A stretch of DNA of 64,000 nucleotides from JBAZWV01 sp041660225 (GCA_041660225.1 JBAZWV010000002.1:248001-312000); one strand, 5' to 3'. Numbered from the stretch's first letter, positions 33,077 to 43,386 are shown. Translations and numbers: made by a program. The notes: generated by a model not told the origin, from the letters alone.

Positions 33077-33522
33077 GTGTTCTCCGTCTTCTGGATGTAG
33101 GTGCGAAACTCGGAGAGCAATCCTTCAGTGACCTTACCGGTTTTTTCGAAGAAGGCGTCCGCACCGAGATCGAGAGCCTCCTCCTTGCTGAAGAGGCCGC
33201 CGGTCCACAGTACGATGTGCGCGTTGATCGACGGCGTCGTACCTCGGATGACGCGAATGAGGATTTCTCCCTGATGCGCGCGCATCCCGAGACGCTTGCT
33301 CGTTGAGAACGTGCGTCCGAGGTTCGTCAGGATGAACCAGAGAGCGTCGGGCTCTTCGAGAACATGGTTAATCGCCATATCGACGCTCAAGGCCGTTTGC
33401 GGCCGAATACCGTGCCGCACGAACTCGCTCTGAAGGATCTTGCGCGGCAATCTGAGCACGAGAGGATCTCCCGATTCTCGGGGATCCGGTTCATCCAGAA
33501 GCAATACACGTCGCTTGGTCAT
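33046..33522 (-). CDS. Degenerate receiver-like protein
   Basis: The 158-residue protein keeps the receiver layout: VLLLDEPD at strand 1, WFILTNLG at strand 3, HIVLWTGG at strand 4, and AFFEKTGKV at strand 5 with the Lys. The phospho-acceptor Asp at strand 3 is replaced (TNLG), so it is probably a pseudo-receiver. The ATG at 33522 is preceded by CGGAG. It lies upstream of the intact receiver with a 31-nt overlap. Confidence 0.7.
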   Translation of the reverse strand: MTKRRVLLLDEPDPRESGDPLVLRLPRKILQSEFVRHGIRPQTALSVDMAINHVLEEPDALWFILTNLGRTFSTSKRLGMRAHQGEILIRVIRGTTPSINAHIVLWTGGLFSKEEALDLGADAFFEKTGKVTEGLLSEFRTYIQKTENTCPTNASLSL

Positions 33523-33569
33523 GAAGAACACTCCGTCTATTGGGTTGAAAAAGAAAGGAACAGGCTGAC

Positions 33570-33598
33570 ATGAAACCATATTTTGCACGTTTTGTCAA
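33570..33598 (-). promoter_or_regulatory. Promoter of the receiver-protein operon
   Basis: -35 TTGACA (33593-33598), 17-nt spacer, weak -10 TTTCAT (33570-33575). Confidence 0.5.
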
Positions 33599-33613
33599 CG
33601 CCTGAGTATCAAA

Positions 33614-33633
33614 AATCCGGCTTGCGCCGGGTT
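33614..33633 (-). terminator. Terminator of the 16S rRNA unit
   Basis: AACCCGGC/GCCGGATT-type 8-bp stem with a G-U pair, GCAA loop, followed on the minus strand by TTTTTG. Confidence 0.85.
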
Positions 33634-33743
33634 GTTCGAATCTTCGAACCCAGAAAAGTGACCAAGACGAAACCACGCCCGAACTTGAACTCCCATCGAG
33701 CGAACTCAATGAGAAATCGACCTTCGGGGTTTAGTTGTCCGAA

Positions 33744-33752
33744 GACAACAGA
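33744..33752 (-). other. 3' arm of the 16S processing stem
   Basis: GACAACAGA pairs with TCTGTTGTC at 35364-35372. Beyond a GAA/GAA internal loop, TTGnCC and GGnCAA continue the helix. This is the usual RNase III type stem enclosing pre-16S. The arm can also fold locally as GTTGTC/GACAAC. Confidence 0.65.
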
Positions 33753-33763
33753 TAACTCCCTAG

Positions 33764-35269
<1,506 letters not shown>

Positions 35270-35363
35270 ACCCACCGAAGTGGATTTAACACTCCTCCGA
35301 CTCCTGGTAGAGATCGGAGGATCAATCATTTACATAGACGTGATTCCGTACTTGGTCACTCTT

Positions 35364-35372
35364 CTGTTGTCG
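35364..35372 (-). other. 5' arm of the 16S processing stem
   Basis: TCTGTTGTC, complementary to 33744-33752 and located about 100 nt before the mature 5' end. Confidence 0.65.
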
Positions 35373-35479
35373 AAGGTCAATTGGCGTTCCCTGTAAAACT
35401 TCCGATACGAAACCACGCTTCTGGCGTGGACTTCTTTCCGTTTTTGGATTCCTCGTTGTGAGGAGTGGAACGTGCCGGC

Positions 35480-35508
35480 AGATTACTGGATTCCCCGGAG
35501 GGTGTCAA
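35480..35508 (-). promoter_or_regulatory. Promoter of the 16S rRNA gene
   Basis: -35 TTGACA (35503-35508), 17-nt spacer, -10 TAATCT (35480-35485). The leader of about 200 nt contains a CCACGC/GCGTGG hairpin before the processing stem; no gene lies in 35270-35550. Confidence 0.8.
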
Positions 35509-35550
35509 GAGGCGGTTTGGGGCCGTGAATACAACGGGAAAGGCCCAGTT

Positions 35551-36357
35551 TTAAAGCTCCAAAGACACGACGACGGAAGCGAGTCTCGCCCACGCTTCCG
35601 GAGCCAGATCTTCCGCTCGCGCCTTGGGATTCAGCCCAAGATTCCCCAACACGCTCGGATCAATTTCCAAATTTGATGACAACAGCTTTCGTGGATGCGC
35701 AAATCCTTTGCGTGCAACGTCCATGACCTTCTCCGGATTCATCCCCCATTTTTTCTCGCGATCGTTCACGGACATCGGCACGACATGCAGCACGGCGGAT
35801 TCCACCTTTGGCGGCGGATAAAACGCCCCTCGCGCAACGCGCGTCACGATTCGCGATGACTCTGATGCGAGCGCGACCATGAGCGATAAGAGCGATGTCT
35901 TTCCGTCTCTCGCGATACAGCGTTCCGCAACTTCTCGCTGAATCAGCACAACCACTTCTTGCGGCGGTTTTGGTGACCACAACGCTTTTCGAAGCGCGAG
36001 CGAGGTCATTGAATATGGAAGATTGGAGACGAATTTCCACGGTCGGTCATCCACAAGTTCATGCCAATGAATCGCTGCCGCATCTCCATGAACGACACGG
36101 AGATTCGGGTCGGACAACCGTTCAATAAAACGACGATCCTGCTCGATTGCAATCACCTCCGCGCCACGATCCAAAAGCGCGCGCGTCAAAACACCGAGTC
36201 CTGGACCAACTTCAAGGACGCGGTCCCCTTTCTTGATGGCTGCGGTATCAACAATACGCCCAAGAACATTCTGATCAATCAAAAAATGCTGGCCAAGACG
36301 CTTGTTCGCGCTGCCTCCGAGTTCTGTGAGTGCGGCTTTTATCTGTGTGGGATTCAT
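35551..36357 (-). CDS. rsmA: 16S rRNA dimethyladenosine transferase RsmA (KsgA)
   Basis: RsmA dimethylates two adjacent adenosines in the terminal loop of 16S rRNA. The 268-residue product has NKRLGQHFLIDQNVL at the N-terminus, SAM motif VLEVGPGLGVLTRALLDRG, the catalytic NLPYSMTSLALR and the FYPPPKVESAVL segment. It lies immediately upstream of its substrate gene, on the same strand, with the 16S promoter between. Confidence 0.97.
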   Translation of the reverse strand: MNPTQIKAALTELGGSANKRLGQHFLIDQNVLGRIVDTAAIKKGDRVLEVGPGLGVLTRALLDRGAEVIAIEQDRRFIERLSDPNLRVVHGDAAAIHWHELVDDRPWKFVSNLPYSMTSLALRKALWSPKPPQEVVVLIQREVAERCIARDGKTSLLSLMVALASESSRIVTRVARGAFYPPPKVESAVLHVVPMSVNDREKKWGMNPEKVMDVARKGFAHPRKLLSSNLEIDPSVLGNLGLNPKARAEDLAPEAWARLASVVVSLEL

Positions 36358-36379
36358 AGATTGATCGCGGCCTACTGGA

Positions 36380-36874
36380 TCATGTGGGATTCCATGGTTG
36401 AACGTTCTTTAATGTCTCCAGGCGTGTCTGTTTGTTTGCCTGAATCATATCGAACAGCGCATCGTCCTGAATAAAATATATACGAACGCCTGTCTCACGA
36501 AATGCATCCAGCACGGAAGAAAAATGCCTCGCTTCTCTCGGTTCCACGGGCTGAAAACTTTGCCACTCGTACTCCTTCCCCACTTTTTCGAATGTATCGC
36601 TTGAAAAAAGATACAGGTAACCGCCTCGATCCTTCGAGATAAATTCTTCTGCGGTTCCCCAAATACACACATACGGGATTCCCTGTTCGTATCCAATGCT
36701 AAAAAGTGCGTCCTCAGGCATCATAAACAAACTCGCAATCCCGGCATGCTCGGTCGCAAAAACAGCAGGCTTGCTATGGATATGATCTTCCGTGGACTGC
36801 AATAACATCGGTGTAAACGAACCCCCGTTCTTCTTCGTTGAGCCGTGATACAGAACCGGCGGCTTATCTTCCAT
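36380..36874 (-). CDS. Hypothetical protein with a YHGS motif (possible ADP-ribosyltransferase fold)
   Basis: The 164-residue protein begins with VLYHGSTKKNGGSFTPM, then SKPAVFATEHAGIASLFMM and a C-terminal ETGVRIYFIQDDALF. The order YHGS, then an FAT strand followed by an Ala-rich helix, recalls the active-site cleft of small ADP-ribosyltransferase or RNA 2'-phosphotransferase folds. The catalytic Glu cannot be assigned, so this is only a suggestion. It lies one nt after prfB and 22 nt before rsmA. Confidence 0.6.
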   Translation of the reverse strand: MEDKPPVLYHGSTKKNGGSFTPMLLQSTEDHIHSKPAVFATEHAGIASLFMMPEDALFSIGYEQGIPYVCIWGTAEEFISKDRGGYLYLFSSDTFEKVGKEYEWQSFQPVEPREARHFSSVLDAFRETGVRIYFIQDDALFDMIQANKQTRLETLKNVQPWNPT

Positions 36875-36875
36875 A

Positions 36876-38000
36876 CTATTCTTTATTCAACTCCGCCTTC
36901 ACATCTCGTTTTCCTGCCTCCAACCGAAGATACCCTTCGATAAATCGATCCAAATCCCCATTCAACACCGCATCCGGGTCAGACGTCTCAACATCTGTGC
37001 GATGATCCTTCACCATTTTATACGGATGGAGGACGTACGATCGAATCTGATTCCCCCACTCGGCGCTATGGAATTCGCCGCGAAGCTGTTCTTTTTCTTT
37101 ACGAAGTTCTTCTTCTTTTAGCGCGACGAGTTTTCCTTTCAGAATCTTCATCGCGGTTTCCTTGTTTTGCGTTTGCGAACGTTCGTTCTGACACGTCACC
37201 GTAATCTTCGTCGGCAAGTGAACGATGCGCACGGCGGAATACGTCGTGTTCACCGACTGTCCTCCTTTGCCGCCGCTCATAAAGGTATCGATACGCAGAT
37301 CATCCGGTTTGATTTCGACTTCTACCGTATCATCAAGTTCCGGAACGACTTCAACGAGCGCGAACGATGTCTGACGCAGTGCATCGGAATTAAACGGAGA
37401 CTGTCGCACAAGACGATGCACGCCGGCTTCGCCTTTCAAGTGACCGTACGCATACCGACCCTCAACGAAAAATGTCGCGGACTTGATCCCCGCTTCTCCT
37501 CCGCGACTTTCATCGACCAAACGCGTATTCCATTTCTTTGACTCGGCGTAGCGGATGAACATGCGAAGCAACATCTCAGCCCAATCCTGCGCATCGGTTC
37601 CACCAGCTCCAGCGTGAATCGATACGACCGCGCTCGATGCATCGTAGCTTCCCGAAAAAAGCATCGTGAATTCGAGATCGAGATAACGCTTTTCGAAATC
37701 CGTCAGTTTCTTCGTGATTTCCTCTTCCATCGAAGCGTCGTCCTCCGTGATCTTAAGCAGCTCTTCGGTTTCCAGAGCCTCCGTTTTGAGCGCTGCCCAT
37801 GCGTCGAATTCCTTGCGCAACTCGGCGAGCTTTTGCGATTCTCGCTTTGCCCGCTCCGGATCGGACCAAAAATCCGGCGCCGACGATTCGGCTTCGAGCG
37901 CCTTGATCTCTCCGGCACGCGCGTCTAGCTCTAAGACACGCCACGCATCCTCGATACGGGCTCGGAGCGCGTCTGCGCGGGCGAGAAGATCCTTATTCAT
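36876..38000 (-). CDS. prfB: Peptide chain release factor 2
   Basis: RF2 releases at UAA and UGA. The 374-residue protein has GGQ in SGGKGGQSVNTTYSAVRI and the RF2-specific SPF tripeptide in VRQSPFNSDALRQTSF. The frame is continuous from the ATG, so the programmed +1 frameshift found in many prfB genes, with its internal UGA, is absent. Its presence supports UGA as a true stop codon in this organism. Confidence 0.97.
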   Translation of the reverse strand: MNKDLLARADALRARIEDAWRVLELDARAGEIKALEAESSAPDFWSDPERAKRESQKLAELRKEFDAWAALKTEALETEELLKITEDDASMEEEITKKLTDFEKRYLDLEFTMLFSGSYDASSAVVSIHAGAGGTDAQDWAEMLLRMFIRYAESKKWNTRLVDESRGGEAGIKSATFFVEGRYAYGHLKGEAGVHRLVRQSPFNSDALRQTSFALVEVVPELDDTVEVEIKPDDLRIDTFMSGGKGGQSVNTTYSAVRIVHLPTKITVTCQNERSQTQNKETAMKILKGKLVALKEEELRKEKEQLRGEFHSAEWGNQIRSYVLHPYKMVKDHRTDVETSDPDAVLNGDLDRFIEGYLRLEAGKRDVKAELNKE

Positions 38001-38029
38001 GGGGCGACGTTATCCGTTTTTTAACAAAA

Positions 38030-38053
38030 AAGCAATCCGCAGAGGGATTGCTT
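38030..38053 (-). terminator. Terminator of the 38.1-kb membrane-protein gene
   Basis: AAGCAATCC/GGATTGCTT stem (9 bp, 6-nt loop), followed on the minus strand by TTTTG. Confidence 0.92.
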
Positions 38054-38062
38054 TTTGGTTCT

Positions 38063-38401
38063 TCAAAGATTGATTTTTTTGCGCAGCGGACCGAGATACG
38101 GAATCTCCCAAAATTCCCCTTGGACGCACTTCACGATCGCGATGACGTTGATGATGAGAAGCGCGATGCCCATCGCCCAGCCGATAAGCGGGATCCAATA
38201 GACGAACGATCCGATGATCCAGACAACAAACAGCACGAGACCCTGCAACGCATGTTCCTTACAAAATCGTGATTCGCGCTTCAAGAGGAGCGGGATCAAA
38301 AACAGGATTCCGAGATACGAGAGAGCGGCGATGAATTTGTTGTCCTCGACATCTTTCTTGTCGAACGAGGGCAGGACACTGGCGTGGAGTGGTTCAGTCA
38401 T
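38063..38401 (-). CDS. DUF4870/Tic20-like small membrane protein
   Basis: The 112-residue protein has three predicted transmembrane helices: KFIAALSYLGILFLIPLLLK, ALQGLVLFVVWIIGSFVYWI, and MGIALLIINVIAIVKCVQG. The pattern LSYLGILFLIPLLLKRESRFCKEHALQG matches the DUF4870 type, which is common in CPR genomes. The role is unknown. It follows the 100-residue gene by 11 nt. Confidence 0.8.
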   Translation of the reverse strand: MTEPLHASVLPSFDKKDVEDNKFIAALSYLGILFLIPLLLKRESRFCKEHALQGLVLFVVWIIGSFVYWIPLIGWAMGIALLIINVIAIVKCVQGEFWEIPYLGPLRKKINL

Positions 38402-38412
38402 AGTGTTTGTTG

Positions 38413-38715
38413 TTATGCGGCTTCTTGAGATTCATTATGTGATTCATGTTCCTTCGACACCGGATGAATTCCTTTCACGACGATTTCGTCGCGAGTGAGA
38501 TGTCTTGGTCCATCAGATTCAGGAACGATTCCTTGGACCGACGTTTCGAAAACAATCTCCGGATCTCCGTAATGCGGATCTTCATTTTTTCGACGAACTC
38601 CTGAAGAACGAGCTTTCTCCTGAGCTTCTTGCAAAATAAGATCGGCATTGCTCCACTTTTCCTGGCTTCCTGATGTATCCTCTGATGTAGGCTGAGACCA
38701 TTTCTCGGAATCCAT
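38413..38715 (-). CDS. Acidic soluble hypothetical protein
   Basis: The 100-residue protein starts MDSEKWSQPTSEDTSGSQEK. It is polar and probably disordered, with one helix (ADLILQEAQEKARSSG) and a C-terminal GPRHLTRDEIVVKGIHPV segment. No family is recognised. The frame extends to 38775, but that part is the groEL terminator hairpin, so the ATG at 38715 is used. Confidence 0.6.
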   Translation of the reverse strand: MDSEKWSQPTSEDTSGSQEKWSNADLILQEAQEKARSSGVRRKNEDPHYGDPEIVFETSVQGIVPESDGPRHLTRDEIVVKGIHPVSKEHESHNESQEAA

Positions 38716-38765
38716 ACTCCGCACATCATGACGGGTTTGGCCTCGAGGGTCAATCCAAACAAAAA

Positions 38766-38786
38766 GGGCAGGCACGAAGCCTGCCC
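38766..38786 (-). terminator. Terminator of groES-groEL
   Basis: GGGCAGGC/GCCTGCCC stem with a 5-nt loop, followed on the minus strand by TTTTTG. Confidence 0.94.
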
Positions 38787-38793
38787 GACTACT

Positions 38794-40422
38794 TTAGTAA
38801 TCCATCCCCATTCCGCCGCCGTGTCCGTGACCGCCGGCCGGCTCTTCCTTCTTCGGAATGTCGGTGATGACACATTCCGTCGTGAGGAACATGGCCGCAA
38901 CCGAAGCCGCGTTCTGCAGAGCCGAGCGTGTGACCTTCGTCGGATCCACGATGCCGGCTTTCAGCATGTCTTCATAGACGTCCGTCGCGGCGTTGTAACC
39001 TTCGCTTCCCTTCATCTTCTTCACTTCTTCAACGACGACCGAACCATCCTTGCCCGCATTTTGCGCGATGGCGCGGATCGGTTCTTCGAGCGCTTTCTTG
39101 AGAAGTGAGATACCGATGGCTTCTTCACCCGTGACGGTCACGCTATCGAGCGCCGGGAGCGCGCGGAGGAGCGCAACGCCGCCGCCGGGCACGATTCCCT
39201 CTTCAACTGCTGCCTTAGTGGCCGCGACCGCGTCTTCGATGCGGTGTTTCTTTTCTTTCATTTCAACTTCCGTGGCCGCACCGACCTTGATCACGCCGAT
39301 CCCGCCCGCGAGTTTCGCAAGACGTTCCTGAAGTTTTTCACGATCGAATTCGGAGTCCGTGTTTTCGAGTTGGTTGCGGAGCTGGGAAACGCGCGCGTCG
39401 ATGACCGCTTTGTCGCCCTTCCCGTTCACGAAGGTGGTGTGCTCTTTTGTCGCAACGACTTTGTGCGTCGAACCGAGATCCGTGAGCTCAACCGTGTCGA
39501 GCTTGCGACCGATGTCTTCCGAAATAAACGTCGCGCCCGTCACAACCGCGATATCCTGGAGCATCTCCTTGCGACGATCGCCGAAGCCCGGGGCTTTGAC
39601 GACGAGCGCGTTGAACGTACCGCGAAGTTTGTTCACGACGAGGGTTGTGAGCGCTTCACCGTCGAGTTCATCCGCGACGATCACGATCTCCTTCTTGCCG
39701 CTTTGCACGATCTTTTCGAGAATCGGAAGAATATCCTGGATCGACGAGATCTTTTTGTCCGTGACGAGAATCGGCGCGTCGGTGAACTCCGCTTCCATGC
39801 GTTCCGTATTCGTCACCATGTAGTGCGAGGCGTATCCCTTGTCGATGCGCATGCCCTGCACAACTTCGGTTTCAACACCGAACGTCTGCGATTCTTCAAC
39901 GGTAATTACACCGTCCTTGCCCATCTGCTTCATCGCCTGCGCAATCGTCTTACCGATTTCCGCATCGTTCGCCGAAATGGACGCGACCTGCTCGATCTCA
40001 TCACCTTCAACGGGTTTTGAAATCTTGTTCTTGAGTTCGTTCACGATCGCCTCGACACCTTTTTCAATGCCGCGCTTCACCGCGAGCGGATTCGCACCGG
40101 CCGTAATGTTTTTGATGCCTTCGGCAATCATCGCCTGGGCCAAAACGGTCGCCGTCGTTGTACCGTCACCGGCCACGTCATTCGTTCGCGAAGCGACTTC
40201 TTTCACGAGCTCTGCGCCCATGTTCTCAAACTTGTCTTCGAGTTCGATTTCCTTCGCAACCGTCACGCCGTCCTTCGTGATCATCGGTGCTCCGTATCCT
40301 TTATCAATCACAACGTTGCGTCCCTTCGGACCCAATGTCACGCGAACCGCGTTCGCAAGGCTATCCACTCCGCGCTTGAGCGCATGACGGGCTTTTTCAT
40401 CAAAGATAATTTGCTTTGCCAT
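38794..40422 (-). CDS. groL: Chaperonin GroEL
   Basis: The 542-residue subunit of the 14-mer folding chamber has ATP-site signatures GPKGRNVVIDKGYGAP, DGVTVAKEIELEDKFENMGAELVKEVASRTNDVAGDGTTTATVLAQ, quoted here in two pieces, and GGGVALLRALPAL. The C-terminal tail is GGHGHGGGMGMDY, a Gly/Met tail as usual. It follows groES by 112 nt. Confidence 0.98.
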   Translation of the reverse strand: MAKQIIFDEKARHALKRGVDSLANAVRVTLGPKGRNVVIDKGYGAPMITKDGVTVAKEIELEDKFENMGAELVKEVASRTNDVAGDGTTTATVLAQAMIAEGIKNITAGANPLAVKRGIEKGVEAIVNELKNKISKPVEGDEIEQVASISANDAEIGKTIAQAMKQMGKDGVITVEESQTFGVETEVVQGMRIDKGYASHYMVTNTERMEAEFTDAPILVTDKKISSIQDILPILEKIVQSGKKEIVIVADELDGEALTTLVVNKLRGTFNALVVKAPGFGDRRKEMLQDIAVVTGATFISEDIGRKLDTVELTDLGSTHKVVATKEHTTFVNGKGDKAVIDARVSQLRNQLENTDSEFDREKLQERLAKLAGGIGVIKVGAATEVEMKEKKHRIEDAVAATKAAVEEGIVPGGGVALLRALPALDSVTVTGEEAIGISLLKKALEEPIRAIAQNAGKDGSVVVEEVKKMKGSEGYNAATDVYEDMLKAGIVDPTKVTRSALQNAASVAAMFLTTECVITDIPKKEEPAGGHGHGGGMGMDY

Positions 40423-40534
40423 ACTTCAATCAATATTAGTTTCTCTAAAAAATAATGTGACGGGTGACACGGCGAGTACTTTCTCGTCCGCGACGAGCGG
40501 GCGAAAAGTGCGAACCGTGGCAGGACCCGCTCAA

Positions 40535-40825
40535 TTATTCCACCACCGCCATTACGTCGGACTCAGAAATCACGAGATATTCCGTCTCGTCGATCTTCAC
40601 TTCGTCAGGCGCGTACTTCTTAAACACGATCTTATCACCAACTTTGAGATTCACCGCGGCGCGAGATCCGTTCTCGAGCATGCGACCCGGACCCACGGCG
40701 ATCACTTCGCCTTGTTCCGGTCGTTCCTTGGAAGCGGTGTCCGGGATGATGAGGCCGCTCTTTGTCATTTCTTCCTTGACGGCGGGCTTCACAATCACAC
40801 GATCACCCAGTGGGCGGAGTTGCAT
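40535..40825 (-). CDS. groS: Co-chaperonin GroES
   Basis: The 96-residue subunit has LRPLGDRVIVKPAVKEEMTKSG at the N-terminus, with the mobile loop, and the GPGRMLENGSRAAVNLKVGDKIVFKKY region. The ATG at 40825 gives the canonical start MQLRPLGDRV. It is preceded by the CIRCE element. Confidence 0.97.
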   Translation of the reverse strand: MQLRPLGDRVIVKPAVKEEMTKSGLIIPDTASKERPEQGEVIAVGPGRMLENGSRAAVNLKVGDKIVFKKYAPDEVKIDETEYLVISESDVMAVVE

Positions 40826-40861
40826 AGAATAGTAGATATTACTGAGTATTCTTTGGATCAA

Positions 40862-40888
40862 TTAGCACCCTAGGGTTTAGAGTGCTAA
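40862..40888. promoter_or_regulatory. CIRCE operator (HrcA site) upstream of groES-groEL
   Basis: On the minus strand: TTAGCACTC, nine nt, GGGTGCTAA. The consensus is TTAGCACTC-N9-GAGTGCTAA, so there is one mismatch. HrcA repression in the absence of heat stress is expected; hrcA is not in the window. Confidence 0.92.
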
Positions 40889-40929
40889 TGATTCCTCTGG
40901 CCAAATCTTGCCTCTGACCGTGGCTTTCG

Positions 40930-42198
40930 TCAAGGGCTGGGATCCTGCTTGGTTCCGAGTAAAAATCCCATTGCAACAAGCGACTCCCCCGCCCACAGGG
41001 ACCATGGATAGTGGTCGAGCATTCCAATGACGAACAAGGGAACAAGAAAAATCAGCGTGAAAGAAACAGTAGAAAATGGACGGACCGTCACACGTGCGAG
41101 AACGATCGTTGTCAGAAGAAGAAGCATTCCGATCACACCAAGTTCCGCGAGCGCGAGCAGGAATACATTATGCGCTGGTTCGAGCGGTCGTTCGGTTTTT
41201 TCGCTACTGATCGTTTCTGCCAGCGCATGCAGTTCCGCATTCGGTCCGGTTCCGAAGAGGACGTGTGATCGAAACACGGTCCACCCGCTTCGCAAACTCT
41301 CGACGCGCGCGCTCACGGACTGCGACTCGAGACGCGAAGCCATATTCGATCGCGCAAGAAGATGATCGCGCTGCGGAAATCCGACAATGACGATCGCGAG
41401 CAATGAAGCAGCACACGCGAGGATAAAAAATTGGTTCACCCGCTTTGATCGAGCGAGATGGACAAACAGAACGAGAACGCCGGCAACAATCGCGACCCAC
41501 GCGCTGCGCGAGTACGTGAACAATAACGCAACGGAAAGAATCGGTGCGGCAAGAATCGGAAATAACGCACGCGTTTTCACTTCACTCTTTGCCGCCAGCA
41601 GCAGCGACGTGACGACGCCGAGTGCGAGCCATCCGCCAAAAATATTCGGATGCGGAAAACCTCCGTAGATCCGGAGGACGCGATACATTCCGTGTTCAAC
41701 AACGGATGTTCCCGGTGTTTCTGGGAAATGCGGCGCGATACCAAGCAGCGTGGATCCTTCGACGTGCTGTGTCGCATATTGGATGAACCCGAGCGCGGCA
41801 TGAGGGATGAGCGCGATCACAAACCACGCCGCAAAACTCATCCATGAGACAGAGGATCGTCGCATGGTCCACGCGAAACCAATAAGCAATCCGATCTGGA
41901 CCCACCACTGAAGAACAGCGCGTAGTGCGGATGAATCAAGCTGCGTTGCGATGATGGTGACGATGAACAAACCAGCGAGTGCGATGAGCGGACGAATCGG
42001 AAGAGGACGCTTCGTGCCCCGACGGAACAGAAGCGCTCCGATGATCATCGTCAAAACAAGTGGAATCCAACTGATATACAAAGAAACTCTCCCCTGCTCC
42101 CATGGCCATCCCGTAAGACTCGCGTCTGCGAACCACCGCGTCTGCCACGGCAATGAAAGAACGGCAAGACGCCACAAAATATTCCAGATCTTGTTCAT
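40930..42198 (-). CDS. O-antigen ligase-like polytopic protein (Wzy_C type)
   Basis: The 422-residue protein has about ten transmembrane helices and the family signatures IYGGFPHPNIFGGWLALGV, LFTYSRSAWVAIVAG, a large loop with ARVESLRSGWTVFRSHVLFGTGPN, and EPAHNVFLLALAELGVIG. Such proteins join surface polysaccharide to its acceptor, or glycosylate surface proteins. Its ATG overlaps the stop of the nucleotidyltransferase gene by 4 nt. Confidence 0.87.
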   Translation of the reverse strand: MNKIWNILWRLAVLSLPWQTRWFADASLTGWPWEQGRVSLYISWIPLVLTMIIGALLFRRGTKRPLPIRPLIALAGLFIVTIIATQLDSSALRAVLQWWVQIGLLIGFAWTMRRSSVSWMSFAAWFVIALIPHAALGFIQYATQHVEGSTLLGIAPHFPETPGTSVVEHGMYRVLRIYGGFPHPNIFGGWLALGVVTSLLLAAKSEVKTRALFPILAAPILSVALLFTYSRSAWVAIVAGVLVLFVHLARSKRVNQFFILACAASLLAIVIVGFPQRDHLLARSNMASRLESQSVSARVESLRSGWTVFRSHVLFGTGPNAELHALAETISSEKTERPLEPAHNVFLLALAELGVIGMLLLLTTIVLARVTVRPFSTVSFTLIFLVPLFVIGMLDHYPWSLWAGESLVAMGFLLGTKQDPSP

Positions 42199-43097
42199 AC
42201 AATTGCGCGTTGGCGCAGCGCTTCGTTATACCGTCTTCGATAATCGTCGCGTCCGTCCGTCACATGAAACTTGAGCGCTTTCTCATTCACGATCACACGC
42301 GTATCCCGATTCATGAATTCGCGAATACTGGCCGGGAAGGCACGGGTTTGAACCGTACGCGCAATATTCTCGAGCGCTCGAACAAACGGAATGCGAACCG
42401 ACGGTGTCAGAATCTGAAAATCCGGCGGCACTTCCCACGGCATTGCGCACGGATGTCGCGTCGTCATTGTGCGATTCGCCTTCCATAATTCACGGGACAC
42501 TCCGTCATCATACAGCGGGACAAGGGACAAAAACCAATACCGAAAATAGGGATCATCCGGTCCAAGCATATGCGAAGAAAGATCGAGACCGTCGTCGCTC
42601 ACGAAATACGACAGACAGACCGCATCCCGTTCATCGTCATGGCCCGGACGACGTCCGGCGAGCTTAAAGGGAAGCGTCGCAAGTGCGCGCGTCTGCATCA
42701 GCGTTCCCGCTCGCGTGATCACGAAAAAATCCAAATCGCTTTCGTCACGCGCATGACCCAATGCGGTCGTATTGCACAATGCGACAAAACGCACACCGCC
42801 CAAACGAGCGAGCCAGGCCGCCACGCGGCCCGCCGTTCGACGTTTGCGCGGAGCAAACAATTCGTTGTGACGCATCTCATCGATCAACGAAACGGATTCC
42901 GGAAAGATGAATCGTCCCAAGCGTTCAACGACAAGACCCTCGCGTTGCATCACCTCAATCTCGTTCCGCGCCTCTTTCGGATCCACCGATGAATCCGATT
43001 CGAGCGTCATCATCCACTCGGCTGCGGTCGGCGCATGCCCCCACGTTTCGTGAAACGTGAGGGTCTTCAAAAGAGAAGCTCGGTGGGCTGATGACAT
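42195..43097 (-). CDS. Nucleotidyltransferase-fold protein
   Basis: The 300-residue protein has an N-terminal helical region, then ALCNTTALGHARDESDLDFFVITRAG, which matches the GS-x-DxD core of the pol-beta nucleotidyltransferase fold with Gly-His in place of Gly-Ser. SYFVSDDGLDLSSHML further on may hold the third carboxylate. The substrate is unknown. Overlap with the O-antigen-ligase-like gene points to a surface-glycan role. The ATG at 43097 is the first after the PRC-barrel gene. Confidence 0.72.
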   Translation of the reverse strand: MSSAHRASLLKTLTFHETWGHAPTAAEWMMTLESDSSVDPKEARNEIEVMQREGLVVERLGRFIFPESVSLIDEMRHNELFAPRKRRTAGRVAAWLARLGGVRFVALCNTTALGHARDESDLDFFVITRAGTLMQTRALATLPFKLAGRRPGHDDERDAVCLSYFVSDDGLDLSSHMLGPDDPYFRYWFLSLVPLYDDGVSRELWKANRTMTTRHPCAMPWEVPPDFQILTPSVRIPFVRALENIARTVQTRAFPASIREFMNRDTRVIVNEKALKFHVTDGRDDYRRRYNEALRQRAIV

Positions 43098-43104
43098 GTA
43101 ATAT

Positions 43105-43386
43105 CTATGCGGACGGAGGGAGATGTCCAATCGCAAGATGTGAAGCTCCCATAGGAACCGTTCCATCAAAAACAATCGCCTCCGTTTCAGACAACGACAC
43201 GACCTGCGACCATGCGATATGGAGCTCTTGATTCATCAACCCGTGGATGAATCCGGGCCCTTTCACAATCAGTGTCTCAATCCGTCCAGTATCACAATCC
43301 AGACAGACATCTGCCAGTTTTCCGATCGTCTGTCCCGATTTCGTCTTCACAGGAATTCCGATAAGCGCGTGAACGCGGGCTGTCAT
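43105..43386 (-). CDS. PRC-barrel domain protein
   Basis: The 93-residue protein begins MTARVHALIGIPVKTKSGQT, then IGKLADVCLDCDTGRIETLIV and HIAWSQVVSLSETEAIVFDG, matching PRC-barrel proteins, which bind RNA or protein partners. The frame is open far upstream through the YidC terminator, but only the ATG at 43386 gives a domain-like N-terminus. It starts an operon with the nucleotidyltransferase and the ligase-like gene. Confidence 0.8.
   Translation of the reverse strand: MTARVHALIGIPVKTKSGQTIGKLADVCLDCDTGRIETLIVKGPGFIHGLMNQELHIAWSQVVSLSETEAIVFDGTVPMGASHLAIGHLPPSA

Noticed and set aside
35551..36357. Erm-type 23S methyltransferase instead of RsmA
   Set aside because: The NLPYSMTS motif, length and FYPPPKVESAV segment are those of RsmA/KsgA.
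36876..38000. Programmed frameshift in prfB
   Set aside because: The frame is continuous from the ATG with full RF2 length and there is no internal UGA near codon 25.
39244..40020. 258-codon + strand open frame inside groEL
   Set aside because: Antisense shadow of groEL caused by codon bias.
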